From assembly GCF_050003625.1 (NCBI RefSeq), contig NC_134401.1, positions 68,242,537-68,306,536 of the forward strand: 64,000 nucleotides of DNA. The letters run 5' to 3'. Made by a program: the position numbers and the translations under genes. A model generated the notes under the pieces. It was given only the letters and a program-made list of their open reading frames with translations. It had not been told where the DNA came from and ran no database searches. Shown one piece after another: positions 10,949 to 22,679 of the stretch. The stretch's first letter is position 1. Each line of letters begins with the position of its first letter. The stretch comes from Haematobia irritans (taxonomy: Eukaryota; Arthropoda; Insecta; Diptera; Muscidae).

Positions 10949-11312
10949 AGGCCGGTATGCACCTCTAGCGAAAAATTTCATTCCCATAAGAAATGCATTG
11001 CTATTTATGCTAACAAAATTTTCGGTAGCGTTCAATTTCGTAAGCTGGTAGGCACCTCTAATGAAAATAACAGGGTTGTCAAAAGCATATTTTGTCAGCA
11101 AACATTTAATTTATTACAATCATTGTGTGCGTAAAAGTTTTAAAAGGTCTGTAAATAATAAACAATTTATTTGAGGAATATTTGGAACATATATTAACAA
11201 TTTTTAAAAGCGATTAGCTGGTTTAAAATTTGTGTACACAGCCCTGTTTTTTTGTTGTAGACTTAAATAAATTTTTGCTACCGAAAATTTCGCTAGAGGT
11301 GCATACCGGCCT
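10949..11312. mobile_element. Harbinger-like MITE, 364 bp
   Basis: Inverted ends AGGCCGGTATGCACCTCTAG with the 3-bp duplication TTA (10946-10948, 11313-11315), typical of PIF/Harbinger. No coding capacity. The same family forms an inverted dimer at 16543-17144. Confidence 0.8.
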
Positions 11313-12017
11313 TTAAGTGGAACAGTATCGTCTGCCATACGCATATTGTTGTTATTGCTGTACGTAGATGTTTTGAGAAGTTCGTTCTCTCTCTTTAATA
11401 AATCATTTTCTCTCTTCAACAATTCTATTTCTTTCAAATAAAACTGAATGTTATCTCCGCCGACATTGACGACTGCACCTCGGTGAGGCTGACCAGTTGT
11501 AATACCAGCACTAATAATTTGTTGTTGTCGATCACAATCGGAATATTTTTTGTTTGCATGTTGTGTTTGTTGTTGCTGTACATCGAACTCAGAATGTTGT
11601 TGTTGGAAATCTCCATAAACTTTTTCGGCATGTTGTGTTACTTGCGTTTCTGTTTCAACGCTAATAGTTTGTTGTTGTAAGAACTCATTATTATCTTCTT
11701 CGACTGTACCTTCTTCTACATGATTTATTGGGGTTTCTTCTTCTTCTTGTAACGGTATATCTTCACATTGAATAATCTGCATTTCTTCAATAATTTTTTT
11801 AGTTCACGTTGCGGCACATTTTGTAGCCGTGCTGCCATCATTGCCTTTGTACCGTTTGCCGGTAACTCAAAATGTGCGCAAATAGCCTTGAGCTCTTTTG
11901 ATGAGAGCTCCGTCAAGTTTTGCAAATCCTCCATAACAATTAAAAAAAATTATTGTGTGTTTTTTTCAAATGGCCGTTGATAGTTTTTCCCTTCGTAGGT
12001 AGAACCACTTCTGAGAT

Positions 12018-12300
12018 TGTAGGACGCAAGTAAATTTAATATGATTTGTCTCTTTATTTTAGTTTTGTTTATTTTAATTATATACGAGCAGAACCACTGC
12101 GCTTGCATCCAACCTCTGTCCGTCACCTCACGAGACTGACTTTAAAATTATGTGTGCAATGCCAGAAGGGCAAAAATGACAAATGCCAATTCACTCAAGA
12201 GCGGTAGTTCTGTTATGCTTATTACTAAATACACATATACACACAACGACTTGTTTATAAATACACTTATGATCTAAAGTATGATTACAATTAGTGTACA
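12018..12300 (-). repeat. Probable 5' LTR of gypsy A
   Basis: On the minus strand it starts TGTACACTAATTG and ends CGTCCTACA, giving TGTA...TACA ends over 283 bp. AATAAAG near its end is a plausible polyadenylation signal. TCTCAGAAGTGG follows directly and resembles the tRNA-Leu-type primer site of gypsy B. No partner LTR was found, so the boundaries are tentative. Confidence 0.5.
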
Positions 12301-14130
12301 TGCTATAAAAGTTTCCAATGGACATTATCAAAAGGGACTAAATCGCCAATCATAAGTGGCAAAAAATGAGTACAACCAATATATTCACTGGCGGTCATTT
12401 TTAAATTTCCATTTTTTACTCGGTTATAGTCCAATGATACAGAATCTCAATTTCCCCAAACTGAAATAAGTTTTTCCTGCTATTAATACAATCTAATGTT
12501 AAGACCTTGTCTTTGATTAAAGCCGAGAGAAGGTTAGAAATGTCGTAAAAGCAGATGCCTTCGAATATATCATGCATGATGTCAAAATAGAAGTTTTGTG
12601 TAACATGAAAGTTCGGGATGGAGGCAAATATAGTCATCGTTTTAGCATTATATAATTGGATATCTCGTGTATAGTTTTGTGGATTCCTTAAAGAATCTAA
12701 GTATTCAGTTGAATCATATTGCATTTCATTTTTTGTTCTTGTGCATACTCGACAAAATCGTTTCGCATTAAAAGATTGCACAAATCCCATGATACCATTT
12801 AAGGCGAGATTGTCTCCGACAACCAAGCCTAATATAAACCGAATATTTTTAACTTTGTTATTAGTAATAATTTCAATCCCTTCTTCAAGTTGTTTTAATT
12901 CCTCTATTAAGTGATAAAACGCAGTTTCATTCCCGTGAACTTTTAAGTTTGTACTTGAAATAAAAGCAGCGGCAAATATGTACTCTAGTTTTGATAGTAA
13001 ATATTGTGGCATTGAAGGAAAGTTAAAATAACAACCGCATATAGAAAATACATGTGTTCCTAGTGGATTATTGATTTGAAAGTCGTCAAAATAGATAATG
13101 TACGGAATAATTAAATCGTTTTTGTATTTCGATACTTTCAATTTAAACAAATCACTCCCTGTAAAGTGACCAATGAATTCTGAGTTAAGAAATTTTATGT
13201 TGGCTGTTATGTCTGAATACATTGTTAAATTTTCTAATATATAATTACTATAAGATTTATACCTACCTTTGCATTAATTTCGGTCGGGAAAACTGAAAAT
13301 ATTTCGTCAAGTAAACGACGAAAATCTTGAGTAGAAAGTACCACCTTGTTTTTGAATTTATCCTCTTTAATTATATTAATTATATCATATCTGTTATTTG
13401 AAATCAATTTATGATTTCCACTAGCAAGTGCTAGCAGAGTTTTCCCATTTGCGCTTTCGTTTAACAAAGATTTCAAATCCTATATGAAACATTTGTACAA
13501 TCCTCAATAAGTTGCTATGAATATACAAAGACCTAATATTTATCGTACCTTAGATAAAACAAGTCCGATCCTGGGACAATTTGACGATGTGGCCGCAAAA
13601 CGTTTCGTAGCTTAGATCGCTTCCTTTACTTCACACATATCTTGTGCCGGATCGCGGTGTATATCCAGCTATAAAGGCGTTAATGTAATAATTTATTTTC
13701 TGCACATATACTTTTACTGCAATATATCTATTTATCTCTCTCTTCTTCCATTCAAAACGTTTTTCTCTGAATTCCGCTCTAAGACCCACCACAGGGACCG
13801 CATCCCTCAAGTCTTCTGTGGTGAGATATGGAAGGCTTCTGAATGTCACTTGTACCTCTAATAAAAGAAAGTATCTGCATTAGTAAACAATACAAATGAT
13901 AAAATATAATATAATTACCTTTTAGATATTTGAATATTGATGGCATTTATATTTTTCCAAGAAATGAAAAAGTTGTTCATTGTCAGAATCCTCTATTCCA
14001 TTTTCCACGCAAATGATATCATCTTCAATTGGGGTTATATCTACAAATTCCCCATATTCGTAATATTCGCAAACTTCACTTTTTTCAGTCAAGTTGTTTT
14101 TCAGTTTTAAACGCTTACTTATTTAGACGC
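12301..14130 (-). pseudogene. Spliced transposase-like protein (SAM-like start, VVGDNLALNG motif)
   Basis: Minus strand, in order: an acidic first segment (14100-13920, EYYEYGEFVDITPIEDD); a SAM-like segment LTTEDLRDAVPVVGLRAEFR near 13800; a segment starting DLKSLLNESANGKTLL (13482-13267); and a long segment (13222-12416). The last has NNPLGTHVFSICGCYFNFPS, LGLVVGDNLALNGIMGF, a Cys pair RFCRVC, and FDIMHDIFEGICFYDI. A frameshift near 12415 leads to KMTASEYIGCTHFLPLMIGD, and the sequence is cut at about 12301 by the gypsy A LTR. AG/GT candidates lie near 13850 and 13560. The order matches an uncharacterised animal family and resembles plant tnp2 transposases. The function is inferred only, and the middle region is missing. 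Confidence 0.55.
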
Positions 14131-14386
14131 TTACTTATTTTTTCGAGAAATTAAATAAACTACGTAGGTGACCAATTAGATTTTAGCAACGGCTGCAAAT
14201 TATTTTCAACGACTGCAAATCATTTTCAACAGCGACTTATAATTTTAATGTTGTTGATTTACACGATTTAGCTAAAATTTCAGGAATGTAAATGCACGTT
14301 ACCTTTATCTATCATTATTTTGATTGATTTATTGCCATACTTTGAAATTATATTGAAGTTGAAATTTCTGATCGCGCCGTTTCTTT
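14131..14386. other. No gene recognised
   Basis: AT-rich. It contains short direct repeats of a CAACGRCTGCAAAT type at about 14190-14235. It may include the 5' flank of the gene at 12301-14130. Confidence 0.3.
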
Positions 14387-14803
14387 CACAATGATGAACT
14401 TTGTTGTTTAGCACCATTGTGCTACGATTTGATATAAAGTGGTATCAAAATTAAATGGTAACGTGATCCAATATATTAATACCAAACGGTAATGGCCACG
14501 TACCGCCCTTTTTCTACCAGTGAATAAATACCGGGATTTTATAAAACCCAATACCGTTTTGGTATTATTTGGTAATACCACACTGTTTATACATCAATAA
14601 CTTAATGGTATAAATATTAATACCGCTTAGGTATTATTTTTAATACCATTTTGGTATTTTCATAATACCGTATGGTACTTTCATGCTTTGTGTACCGCCT
14701 GTACCGTTCGGTATTGATATTGTACCATACGGTGTTGGCTAACTATCAATAACGTACGGTATCGATTTGAGCCCGTATGGTAATAATTTTTCTATGGGTG
14801 TTC
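14387..14803. mobile_element. MITE-like element built of GGTAT/ATACC motifs
   Basis: More than 20 GGTAT or ATACC motifs occur within 400 bp. The right end TTTTTCTATGGGTG (to about 14803) matches the right ends of the TA|CAC families. A similar end, TTTTTCTACCAGTG, lies at about 14522, which suggests two joined or nested copies. No clear left end. Confidence 0.45.
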
Positions 14804-15043
14804 GAATACAACCATAACTCGTTCTTGTTTGTGTTGTATGAAACGGTCAATCAAACAACTTCAGTCTTTGGGATCAAACACAACGAGTCAAATTGTTTTC
14901 GAAAACAGAGTGAAGGAATCGAGGAATTCGATTCTTATTTGTCCTCATATAGCAACAACAACAACTTTTATATGTATTGTACGTTTTTTTAGTTGTACAT
15001 ACTTGAAGCAAAGCCAAATAAATAACTTCTTTTCTCATTAAGC

Positions 15044-16181
15044 ATCCCAATAAACACAGGATGAGCGTTTCTCAAATGCAACAACTTTTCAGTTTGAGGG
15101 TAAATATAATTTTCAACATAAATTCAACTTGACTTGAAATAGTTCATCTTCAATACATCTTCAAATTGTTTGCGAATTACTTCCAATTTGCCAAAATGTT
15201 GACGAAATCTTTGAAAAGGTGTTGAAGATAATATGAGAAAACTTTGACAAAACACTACCCTAAAATGCAACGAAAAAACCATGTGGTTTTCAATTCTTTT
15301 TTGTGCAACGAAGTTCGTGGTCAATTGCAAGAAATAAAAAAAATGGAAAATTTTAGACAAATAACCAAATAGTTTATAAAAATAGGCAAGTGAAAATAAA
15401 AAATGAAAGAAAACTTTAAGGAAGTCACTAAATGTATATCTCTTTGCCGAAAACTAAAAATTCTACGTTCTTGAAAACATTAAAAAGCTGACCGCAGTTT
15501 AATTCATATGCTATTATCAGTTTAAAATGGATATTTTGTGATTTCCTTCTGCTGGAAATCAATTCTAACACGCGGTCCAGTACGTTCTAATTTCAAATTG
15601 CCCGCATGTTAATAAATTTTAATGCTGTTTTATGACACCAAAACGAAGGAATTCGAATTATCAATGCAAAAGTGTTTACGAATAATGTTTAAGATATTTA
15701 AAGTTTTGTTGTTTGTTTTTTTTTTGTTCTTATTTGTTTATATGTTTAATAAGATTATTATTTATCAATTGGTATTGTAGTGTATTATGTAGTGTAGTGT
15801 ATTATTATATATTTTATTTTGATGAAAATGAATAAATTATACAAAATTCATAGAATTTTGGCATTGACTTTCAATTTGAAGTGGGGATATCATTCATACA
15901 AATTTAGGTTGAAAAGTATTTGCAACGATGCCAATTTTGAATTTGACTCGCATCGAAAATTGTTTGACAAATTATTGAGTAGCGATGCATTTCAATTTGA
16001 GGATAACACTTGAGATATTATTGCTAATGTGTTGAATTTCACTGTTGAGGGTAATGTCTGTTTTTTGAGAACCCGATTTTCTCAACAATTTCTCAACTTG
16101 AATATTACCCTAATCCTTTGAAAAAATGTTTGAAAAATTGTTGAAATTTAGCATTTTTCAAACGATTGTGTTTATTGGGAT
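15044..16181. mobile_element. Inverted-repeat element with TTGAA/CAATTTG motifs
   Basis: Ends ATCCCAATAAACACA (15044) and TGTGTTTATTGGGAT (to 16181) are perfect 15-bp inverted repeats. Both arms are filled with variants of TTGAA, CAATTTG and CTCAAC. The length is 1138 bp and no transposase is present. The target duplication is unclear. Confidence 0.65.
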
Positions 16182-17541
16182 AATTCCATTTCTTGTCATA
16201 ACATACTCGAGAACTTTGCAAATACCCAAAACTTCCGTTGAATGTTCGAGTATTGTCGATTATCCCGTTTCACCAAATGCATTTGAATGTTTGCTTGCGA
16301 ACGAGAATTGGAACGAATGCACAACTTCAGTCAGTGACGTCACGACCAAAGTTTATAGATTTGAAGAAGATAGGAAATTGGCTTGCGTCATATCAAATGT
16401 TGCATTTACCAGATTAGTTTAATACATGTTTGTAATCTTTTAGTTGTTTTTCGTTTCTATTTTTTAAATAAAAAATTTAATTTTCTTAATGAAACAATGT
16501 TAAATTTTAGGCAACAACAAAAAAATTACATTTTCTCCTTTATGCACCTCTCTGTATGCACCTCTAGCGAAATTTTCGGTAGCAACAATTTATTTAAGTC
16601 TACAACAAAAAAACAGGGCTGTGTACAAAAATTTTAAACCAGCTAATCGCTTTTAAAAATTGTTAATATATGTTCCAAATATTCCTCAAATAAATTATTT
16701 ATTATTTACAGACCTTTTAAAACTTTTACGCACACAATGATTGTAATAAATTAAATGTTTGCTGCCAAAATATGCTTTTGGGAATGGGAATGAAATTTTT
16801 CGAAAAATTTCATTCCCTTAAGAAATGCATTGCTATTTATGCTAACGAAATTTTCGGTAGCGTTCAATTTCGTAAGCTGGTACGCACCTCTAATGAAAAT
16901 AACAGGGTTGTCAAAAGCATATTTTGGCAGCACACATTTAATTTATTACAATCATTGTGTGCGTAAAAGTTTTAAAAGGTCTGTAAATAATAAACAATTT
17001 ATTTGAGGAATATTTGGAACATATATTAACAATTTTTAAAAGCGATTAGCTGGTTTAAAATTTGTGTACACAGCCCTGTATTTTTGTTGTAGACTTAAAT
17101 AAATTTTTGCTACCGAAAATTTCGCTAGAGGTGCATACCGGCCTTTATGGAAATTTATTTCGTGCACTTAATTTCTTTTTATTTGCATTTTAATGCTATG
17201 TCAATACTTGTCGTATACGCGTTTGGTTCGAATATTAAACCAATCAGGTAAATGGTTCGATCTCCTCAGTAGCTAATTTCCTATCTTCCTACAATTTATA
17301 ATCTTGTGTGCGCATGTTCTAAAGTACTTGCCAAAGATTATAAATTGTAGGAAGATAGGAAATTAGCTACTGAGGACAAAGATAATTGAGAAGAAGATGC
17401 AGTCTTGTCATAGCAAAACTGAAGCACCAGAGGACTCTGCCAACAAAATATCATAAAGTTTGCGTCGACGTGTCTCTCAAATGTACTGCCGTTTGCGTCG
17501 GAAAATATCAGAACATTTGTGTTTCTCATAAATTTCTGAAT
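16182..17541 (+). repeat. Dispersed repeat unit, copy A (filled site)
   Basis: The parts 16182-16542 and 17145-17535 flank an inserted MITE. The segment from about 16340 (AGATAGGAAATTGGCTTGCG) to about 17260 recurs, inverted and without the MITE, at 22735-23040. A short reading frame (16190-16422) contains NAFECLLANENWNECTTSVS but I do not recognise it. Near 17281-17365 a 30-bp inverted repeat around CCTATCTTCCTACAATTTAT forms a hairpin. Confidence 0.5.
16543..17144. mobile_element. Inverted-dimer Harbinger-like MITE
   Basis: The right part (about 16806-17144) is the same MITE as 10949-11312. The left part (about 16552-16786) is an inverted copy of that MITE's right half. They join at a palindrome around GAAATTTTTCGAAAAATTTC (about 16793-16812). 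TTA flanks it at 16540-16542 and 17145-17147. The empty site at about 22853 (CCTTTATGG) confirms the insertion point. The left AGGCCGG end is lost. Confidence 0.75.
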
Positions 17542-17685
17542 AAAGGTTAGGTTAGGTTAGGTTAAAGTGGCAGCCCGATTAAGATTCAGGCTCACTTAGA
17601 CTATTCAGTCCATTGTGATACCACATTAACTAAAAGTACCTATTACATATGGGCACTTCTAGTTTTAACCGTTGAACCTTCTCGA

Positions 17686-20600
17686 TTATTTTCTTCTGTT
17701 GAACCAACCGGATTGTTTCAGAAACATTAGCAGACTGCTTAAGTTAACGTTTTCCAGGTCCGCTAGTAATCTGAAGCTATATGCCCCTAAAATTTGCTTA
17801 CGCCTTACACAAAATGCAGGACACTCACACAAGAGGTGTTTTATTGATTCCTTTTCCTCCGCATCATGACAGCTCATACAATAGTCATTATACTTCGCAA
17901 CAATAGTTTTTGCAAAATCGCCTATCAGGCAGCGACCCGTTGTAGCAGATATCAGGAGTGATATCTGGCGTCTCGAGAACACTAGCATATCTAGTGTGCG
18001 GTTTAAGTTTAAATGGGGCCATATTTGCTTGGTGTCGTTACAACCCCTAAAATTCCATCGAACATTTGCCATCATGCCAGCCTTCTCACGCAGTAAGAGC
18101 TTGCAGGTAGCCAGAGGCATACCAACAGATTCTAGTTCCCCTGGAATATGTAAGGTAGTCCCTAGCCTTGCCAACTCATCCGCTTCGCAGTTCCCCGGTA
18201 TGTTCCTATGGCCAGTCACCCATATTAGGTGAATATTGTACTGCTCAGCCATCTCATTGAGAGATTTGCGGCAGTCGATGGCCGTTTTCGATTTGAGGAA
18301 CACAGAGTCCAAGGATTTTATTGCAGGTTGACTGTCTGAGTATATATTAATGCCAATATTGCTTGGAGCATTACTTCTCAGGAGCATTACTTCTCAGCAA
18401 TATTTCAGCCTGAAAAACACTACAGTGATCAGGTAATCTTTTCGCTATTCGAAGTTCCAGATCTTTAGAATATACTCCGAAACCCACTTGGCCATCCAAT
18501 TTGGAGCCATCAGTGTAGAAATCTATATATCTTTTATTCCCCGGGGTCCGTGTACACCACGCCTCACTGTTGGGAATTAGAGTCTCAAACTTTTTGTCGA
18601 AAAGTGGACTCGCCAAAGTGTAATCCACTACGTTAGGCACATCTGGCATTATTTTGAGGACCGAACTGTGACCGTAACTTTTTTCCAACCACAGCGATAG
18701 CTCGCGCAACCGCACAGCCGTTGTTGCAGCTGACTGTTTGGCCAAAATGTCTAAAGGCAATAGATGCAGTATGACATTAAGGGAGTTTGTTCCTGTCTTG
18801 CTGAATGCACCTGAGATACACAAGCACACCATACGCTGAACTTTGTCTAAACTTGTCGGCTGGTGAAGTGCCGGCCACCAGACTACAACACCATATAGCA
18901 TTATAGGTCTAACCACTGTCGTGTATAGCCAATGTACAATTTTTGGATTTTGTCCCCACTTTTTCCCTATTGCCTTTTTGCACGAGTATAAAGCTACCGT
19001 TGCTTTCCTCGCCCTTTCTTCAATATTAAGCTTAAAGTTCAGCTTCCTGTCCAAAAGAACCCAAGGTATTTTGCACACTCCCTAAAGGGAATTTCAATAC
19101 CCCCTAAGGAAATGGGCCTAACCGTGGGAGTTTTGCGATCTTTGCAGTACATGACTAGTTCTGTCTTTGCAGGATTTACCCCAAGACCATTATCTTTCGC
19201 CCATTTTTCAGTCATCCGGAGGGCTCTCTGTATAATATCTCTAACTGTTGATGGGAATTTTCCCTGACTGCTAGCGCCACATCATCTGCGTATGCCACCA
19301 CTTGTATCCTTTCTTTTTCTAGGGAAACCAGAAGGTCGTTTATAGCAACATTCCAAAGAAGAGGTGATAGAACTCCTTGAGGAGTGCCTCTGTTCACATA
19401 CCTTTGTATGTTTGCTTGTCCTAGTGTGGCTGAAATGCGTCTCTTCCTTAGAAGTTCGCCTAACAGCCTAAGTATACCTGGATCAACATTCAGAGTTGTC
19501 AGTCCATTTAATATCGAGCTCGGATGGACGTTATTGAACGCCCCTTCGATGTCTAGAAATGCCACGATTGTGTATTCTTTGACAGATAGTGAGCTTTCAA
19601 TAAAGCTGACTAGTTCATGTAATGCGGTCTCAGTAGACCTGCCTTTCGAGTATGCATGTTGTCGTTTCGAGAGCAAACTTGAATCGACGCTAGTTCTAAG
19701 ATAAATATCTATCATCCTCTCCAGAGTCTTAAGTAGGAATGATGATAAGCTGATTGGTCGGAAATCCTTCGCATTCGAGTGAGAGGCTTTTCCCGCTTTA
19801 GGTATGAAAACGACTTTTGATTCTCTCCACTTTCGTGGAATATATGCTAAGTTGATACATCCTATATATATCGCCGACAACAGGGGATAATTCTGTCAGC
19901 CACCGCTTTTAACTCCGCCGGAGTAATTCCATCAGGTCCGGGGGATTTTAATGATCCAAAGCTATTTAACGCCCATTTTATTCTAGATTCTGATACAATT
20001 TCCTCGATAGGAAACGACTGCTGAGCCACTGTGGCACCGCCAGTGCATGGTTCAACCGTCTGATTTCCAGGAAAATGTGTGTCCAATAGTACCTCCAGCG
20101 TCTCCTCACTGGACGTTGTCCAATTGCCCTCCGATATTTTAATGAAACCTGGAGCGGAGCTCGTGGACGCTAGCACCTTCCGTAGTCTGGAAGCCTCGGA
20201 CGTATTCTCAATGCTGCTGCAGTAATCATTCCAAGAGTTATGTTGAGCCTTTCTCAGTTGTCGCTTGTATCCCCTCAGATTCTTCTTGTAGGCGTCCCAA
20301 TCCACAGGAGCTCTGGTGGACGTTGCTTTGTTAAAGAGCTTCCTGCACGATTTCCTCATATTACCTAACTCCGTAGACCACCATGGTGGTCGATTTTTCC
20401 CCCTTGGCTTCCCTTTACGACATGCAGCTTTCAGTGAAATGTTGAAGGCCTTAGTAATCCTCTCCACTGCGTGTTCGATAACTTGCACAGTGCTCATATT
20501 TGTCTCTGGTATTTCCGGTATCATCATATTGAACGATTCCCTATACCTATTCCAGTTCCTAACATTTGGCGGAAATATGGTCTTGGTGGTATGAACATCA

Positions 20601-21268
20601 AATTTGAAACTGATGTAGCGATGATCTGAGAAGCTGTGTTCATTTAAAACCTGCCACTCAGATATCATTTCATTCAGTTCTTGCGAGGCCAAGGTGATGT
20701 CCAAAACCTCTTGCCTGTTTTTAGTGACAAAGGTTGGGGCATCTCCCTTGTTGCAAACTACCAGATTAGTACGCAAAATAAACTCTAGTAGCGACTCTCC
20801 CCTTGCATTAATATCACTACTTCCCCATATACTATGATGCGCATTCGCATCGCATCCCATAATGAGTTTCGTCTTTGTTTTCAGTGACTCCTCAACTAAG
20901 GTCTTAACGGCACATGGAGGCATCTCCCTGTCATGTCCCATATAGTCCGAAGATACCCAATATTTTCATTTGGCTATTTCTAAATTGGCAACGACAGTGT
21001 CTGCATTGCACATTGAAGGAAGCAGAAACAAGTTAAGCTCGTTTTTAGCAATTATACAGGCTCGAATTACATCATTACCAGTATACTGCAATAGTTTGAA
21101 CCCCGGAGTACTTAATTCACATATTTTGTTTCTATAAACATATGGTTCTTGAATAAGAACTATGTCTATGTCCCCTTTCATCAGGAGAACTTTTAAGGCA
21201 GCACATGCAGCCTTACAATGATGAAGATTTATCTGGAGGATCCGTAGGACTATCGAGATTTTCAACAA
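17686..21268 (-). pseudogene. LOA LINE ORF2 (EN-RT-RNase H)
   Basis: It starts MLKISIVLRILQINLHHCKA, an APE-type endonuclease start. A stop or frameshift near 20955 precedes the core (IMGCDANAHHSIWGSSDINA, then EHSFSDHRYISF). RT signals are KSPGPDGITPAELK, RPISLSSFLLKTLERM, RGTPQGVLSPLLWN and catalytic YADD near 19290. RNase H shows FYTDGSKLDGQVGFGVYS, VFQAEI, IYSDSQPAIKSL and NCEADELARLG. The C-terminus has CMSCHDAEEKESIKHLLCEC. Frameshifts lie near 20955, 19870 and 19080-19212. A 16-bp tandem duplication at 18365-18396 splits RNase H. The catalytic residues are all retained, so the damage looks recent. Confidence 0.9.
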
Positions 21269-21416
21269 CCGTCACATCAGCCGCTTCAATCGAGTCATAA
21301 AGAATGTCCTCTTCAGAGTTCTCGGTGACTCTCGCAATAACCATAGGTTCAACTTTGGTGAGCTCTGAGGCAGTAGAAGCCTCCTCACGCATACGGTATC
21401 TATCCATGTCTTCAAC

Positions 21417-22290
21417 TTAGGTATCTCCCTCGACTTCGCAAGAGGATCCGCTTACTTCTGATTCTGACAGAGGCTTGTCCATTTCTGAATCCTTTAGCTG
21501 ATCGTTTTTATACACCTTCATTTGGATATAATGAAAGACATAACATACACGGCCCTGAGACTTTGCTAGATATGGCAAAGACTGAGTGTTCAATATAAAC
21601 ACTGCATGCCGTCTTGGCCCATCCACTTCATCCAAACGGCCAACCTTCCAATCAGCTATTGGAAGATCTGGATTGCATTGTTTCAGTCTATTTAAAATAG
21701 ATTCAGGGTCAGGAGGGTTTGCAGGTATCCACGCATGTGCTCTTGGTCTAGCCGGTATGTCTTTCTTCTCGACTAACTCTAGAGCAGCTCCTTCCCAAAC
21801 TTCACCAATTAGTATCAGAGCAGCTTTAAAACATTCTATAGAACTCTGGTCCTCAAATGCGACTAGCTTAAATCGTCCTTGATACCAACCAGCCTCTTGG
21901 TGTCGAGGATCTGGGCCGGGAAACTTTTCCAGCACCTGTGAGTAGACGCCAGACAAAGCATTCTCAATTTCCCCCCATTTTTGCTTTGGAACCATACCGT
22001 CCAATGCTCCTTTATTTATGATAGCCATCACAAGGCTGTCTTTAGCAACTGAGGCAAACGATCGTTGATCCCTTTTGGAGGATGGCAGCTCATCCGGTGA
22101 TCGTTCCCTTTTTCCAGCCTTAAGAATTCCTTGAGCCCATTTTAAGGAATCGCTTTGTTTAGCCGACAACGTGCTTGGGTCGACTGATCCTAATTTCTTT
22201 AGGATAAACAAAGCATTTCTGCGTTCGTTGAATCTCTTTCGTGAGGGATTACCTCCTTTTGATGCCGTTACCTTGGAAAGGTTCGACTTG
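21417..22290 (-). CDS. LOA LINE ORF1 (DUF4780-like RNA-binding protein)
   Basis: The frame is open from about 22290, beyond the first ATG-like start at 22211, and ends at 21417. The N-terminal part is basic (GGNPSRKRFNERRNALFILK). The C-terminal 180 residues resemble the DUF4780 domain of insect LINE ORF1 proteins (GWYQGRFKLVAFEDQSSIEC; RPRAHAWIPANPPDPESIL). Such proteins bind element RNA; that role is inferred here. A one-base shift near 22290 separates it from a possible longer N-terminus reaching 22440. A short acidic frame (21407-21213, ENSEEDILYDSIEAADVTVV) lies between ORF1 and ORF2. Confidence 0.75.
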
Positions 22291-22450
22291 TCAAATTGTC
22301 GCCACCTGTCGACCCGTCTACAGGTCGACTAATTGGGCCTAACTCTTGGTCATTGCCCAAATTTATAACTCCAGTAGATACCCGTCCACTGGGCCCTGAA
22401 GTTAGCAACCCAGTGGATGTCTTTGAATTTCTCTGAATGGTGGCCTAATA

Positions 22451-22679
22451 TCCCACCACACTTGAAATTCTGAATAAAAACCCACAAAAGCAATACCAAA
22501 ACGATTGTTGAAAATTAAAATAAAAAGTTTGTGTATTTTAAAGCGAATATTCATTATGTTTTTATGTGAATATTGCGGTTTAAATTTATTCCTGGGCAGA
22601 GCTGCTTTGGAAACAATTGACAAATAAAACATTTTTTTCTCATAGCCCTCTACACCTTGACATTTGTTTTCTCTTTATA
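22451..22679. other. No gene recognised
   Basis: AT-rich. No coding or repeat signal beyond short frames. Confidence 0.3.

Larger units (their letters stand above)
7579..11934 (-). pseudogene. Gypsy A gag, interrupted
   Basis: The start ATG at 11934 opens a SAP-like DNA-binding motif (SKELKAICAHFELP). A run of seven A near 11785 appears one base short and shifts the frame. The next frame (11782-11316) is acidic and Gln-rich and ends in a coiled coil (two repeats of ELLKREN). It is then broken by a MITE (10949-11312) and a Transib-like element (8211-10901). Beyond these comes the capsid-like C-terminal part (KFQCRLWKFEESFMDYFNEK, then YVIDGIPNLQIRRQA). A stop or frameshift near 7947 precedes two zinc knuckles, CYNCNSVGHYAADC and CCACGVSGHTVGEC. 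The central capsid seems deleted. The layout parallels the gag of gypsy B at 34224. Confidence 0.75.
5180..12300 (-). mobile_element. Ty3/gypsy element A, decayed and multiply interrupted
   Basis: Minus-strand order: tentative 5' LTR (12300-12018), gag with SAP domain, coiled coil and zinc knuckles (11934-7579), RT, RNase H and the integrase zinc finger (7542-5180). The 3' LTR is not recognisable. Insertions inside it, from the 5' side, are a Harbinger-like MITE (10949-11312), a Transib-like element (8211-10901) and a hAT-type MITE (5836-6514). The protease appears to be deleted between the zinc knuckle and the RT. Confidence 0.85.
17542..22450 (-). mobile_element. LOA-type LINE, nearly complete
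   Basis: Minus strand: ORF1 (DUF4780-like), ORF2 (endonuclease, RT, RNase H, C-terminal Cys/His motif), a short 3' UTR and a CCTAA-repeat tail at 17542-17563. RNase H plus this ORF1 type fits the LOA clade (Lian/Bilbo/Trim group); the clade is inferred. Several frameshifts make it inactive. 5'-truncated relatives are at 45843-46141 (same family) and 52348-55870 (similar layout). Confidence 0.85.

Noticed and set aside
13234..13266. Intron joining two coding segments
   Set aside because: Only 33 bp, too short for a fly intron; a decayed junction or missing segment is more likely.
16126..16422. Secreted protein with N-terminal hydrophobic segment
   Set aside because: The hydrophobic start is encoded by the terminal repeat of the MITE at 15044-16181, so the fusion is accidental.
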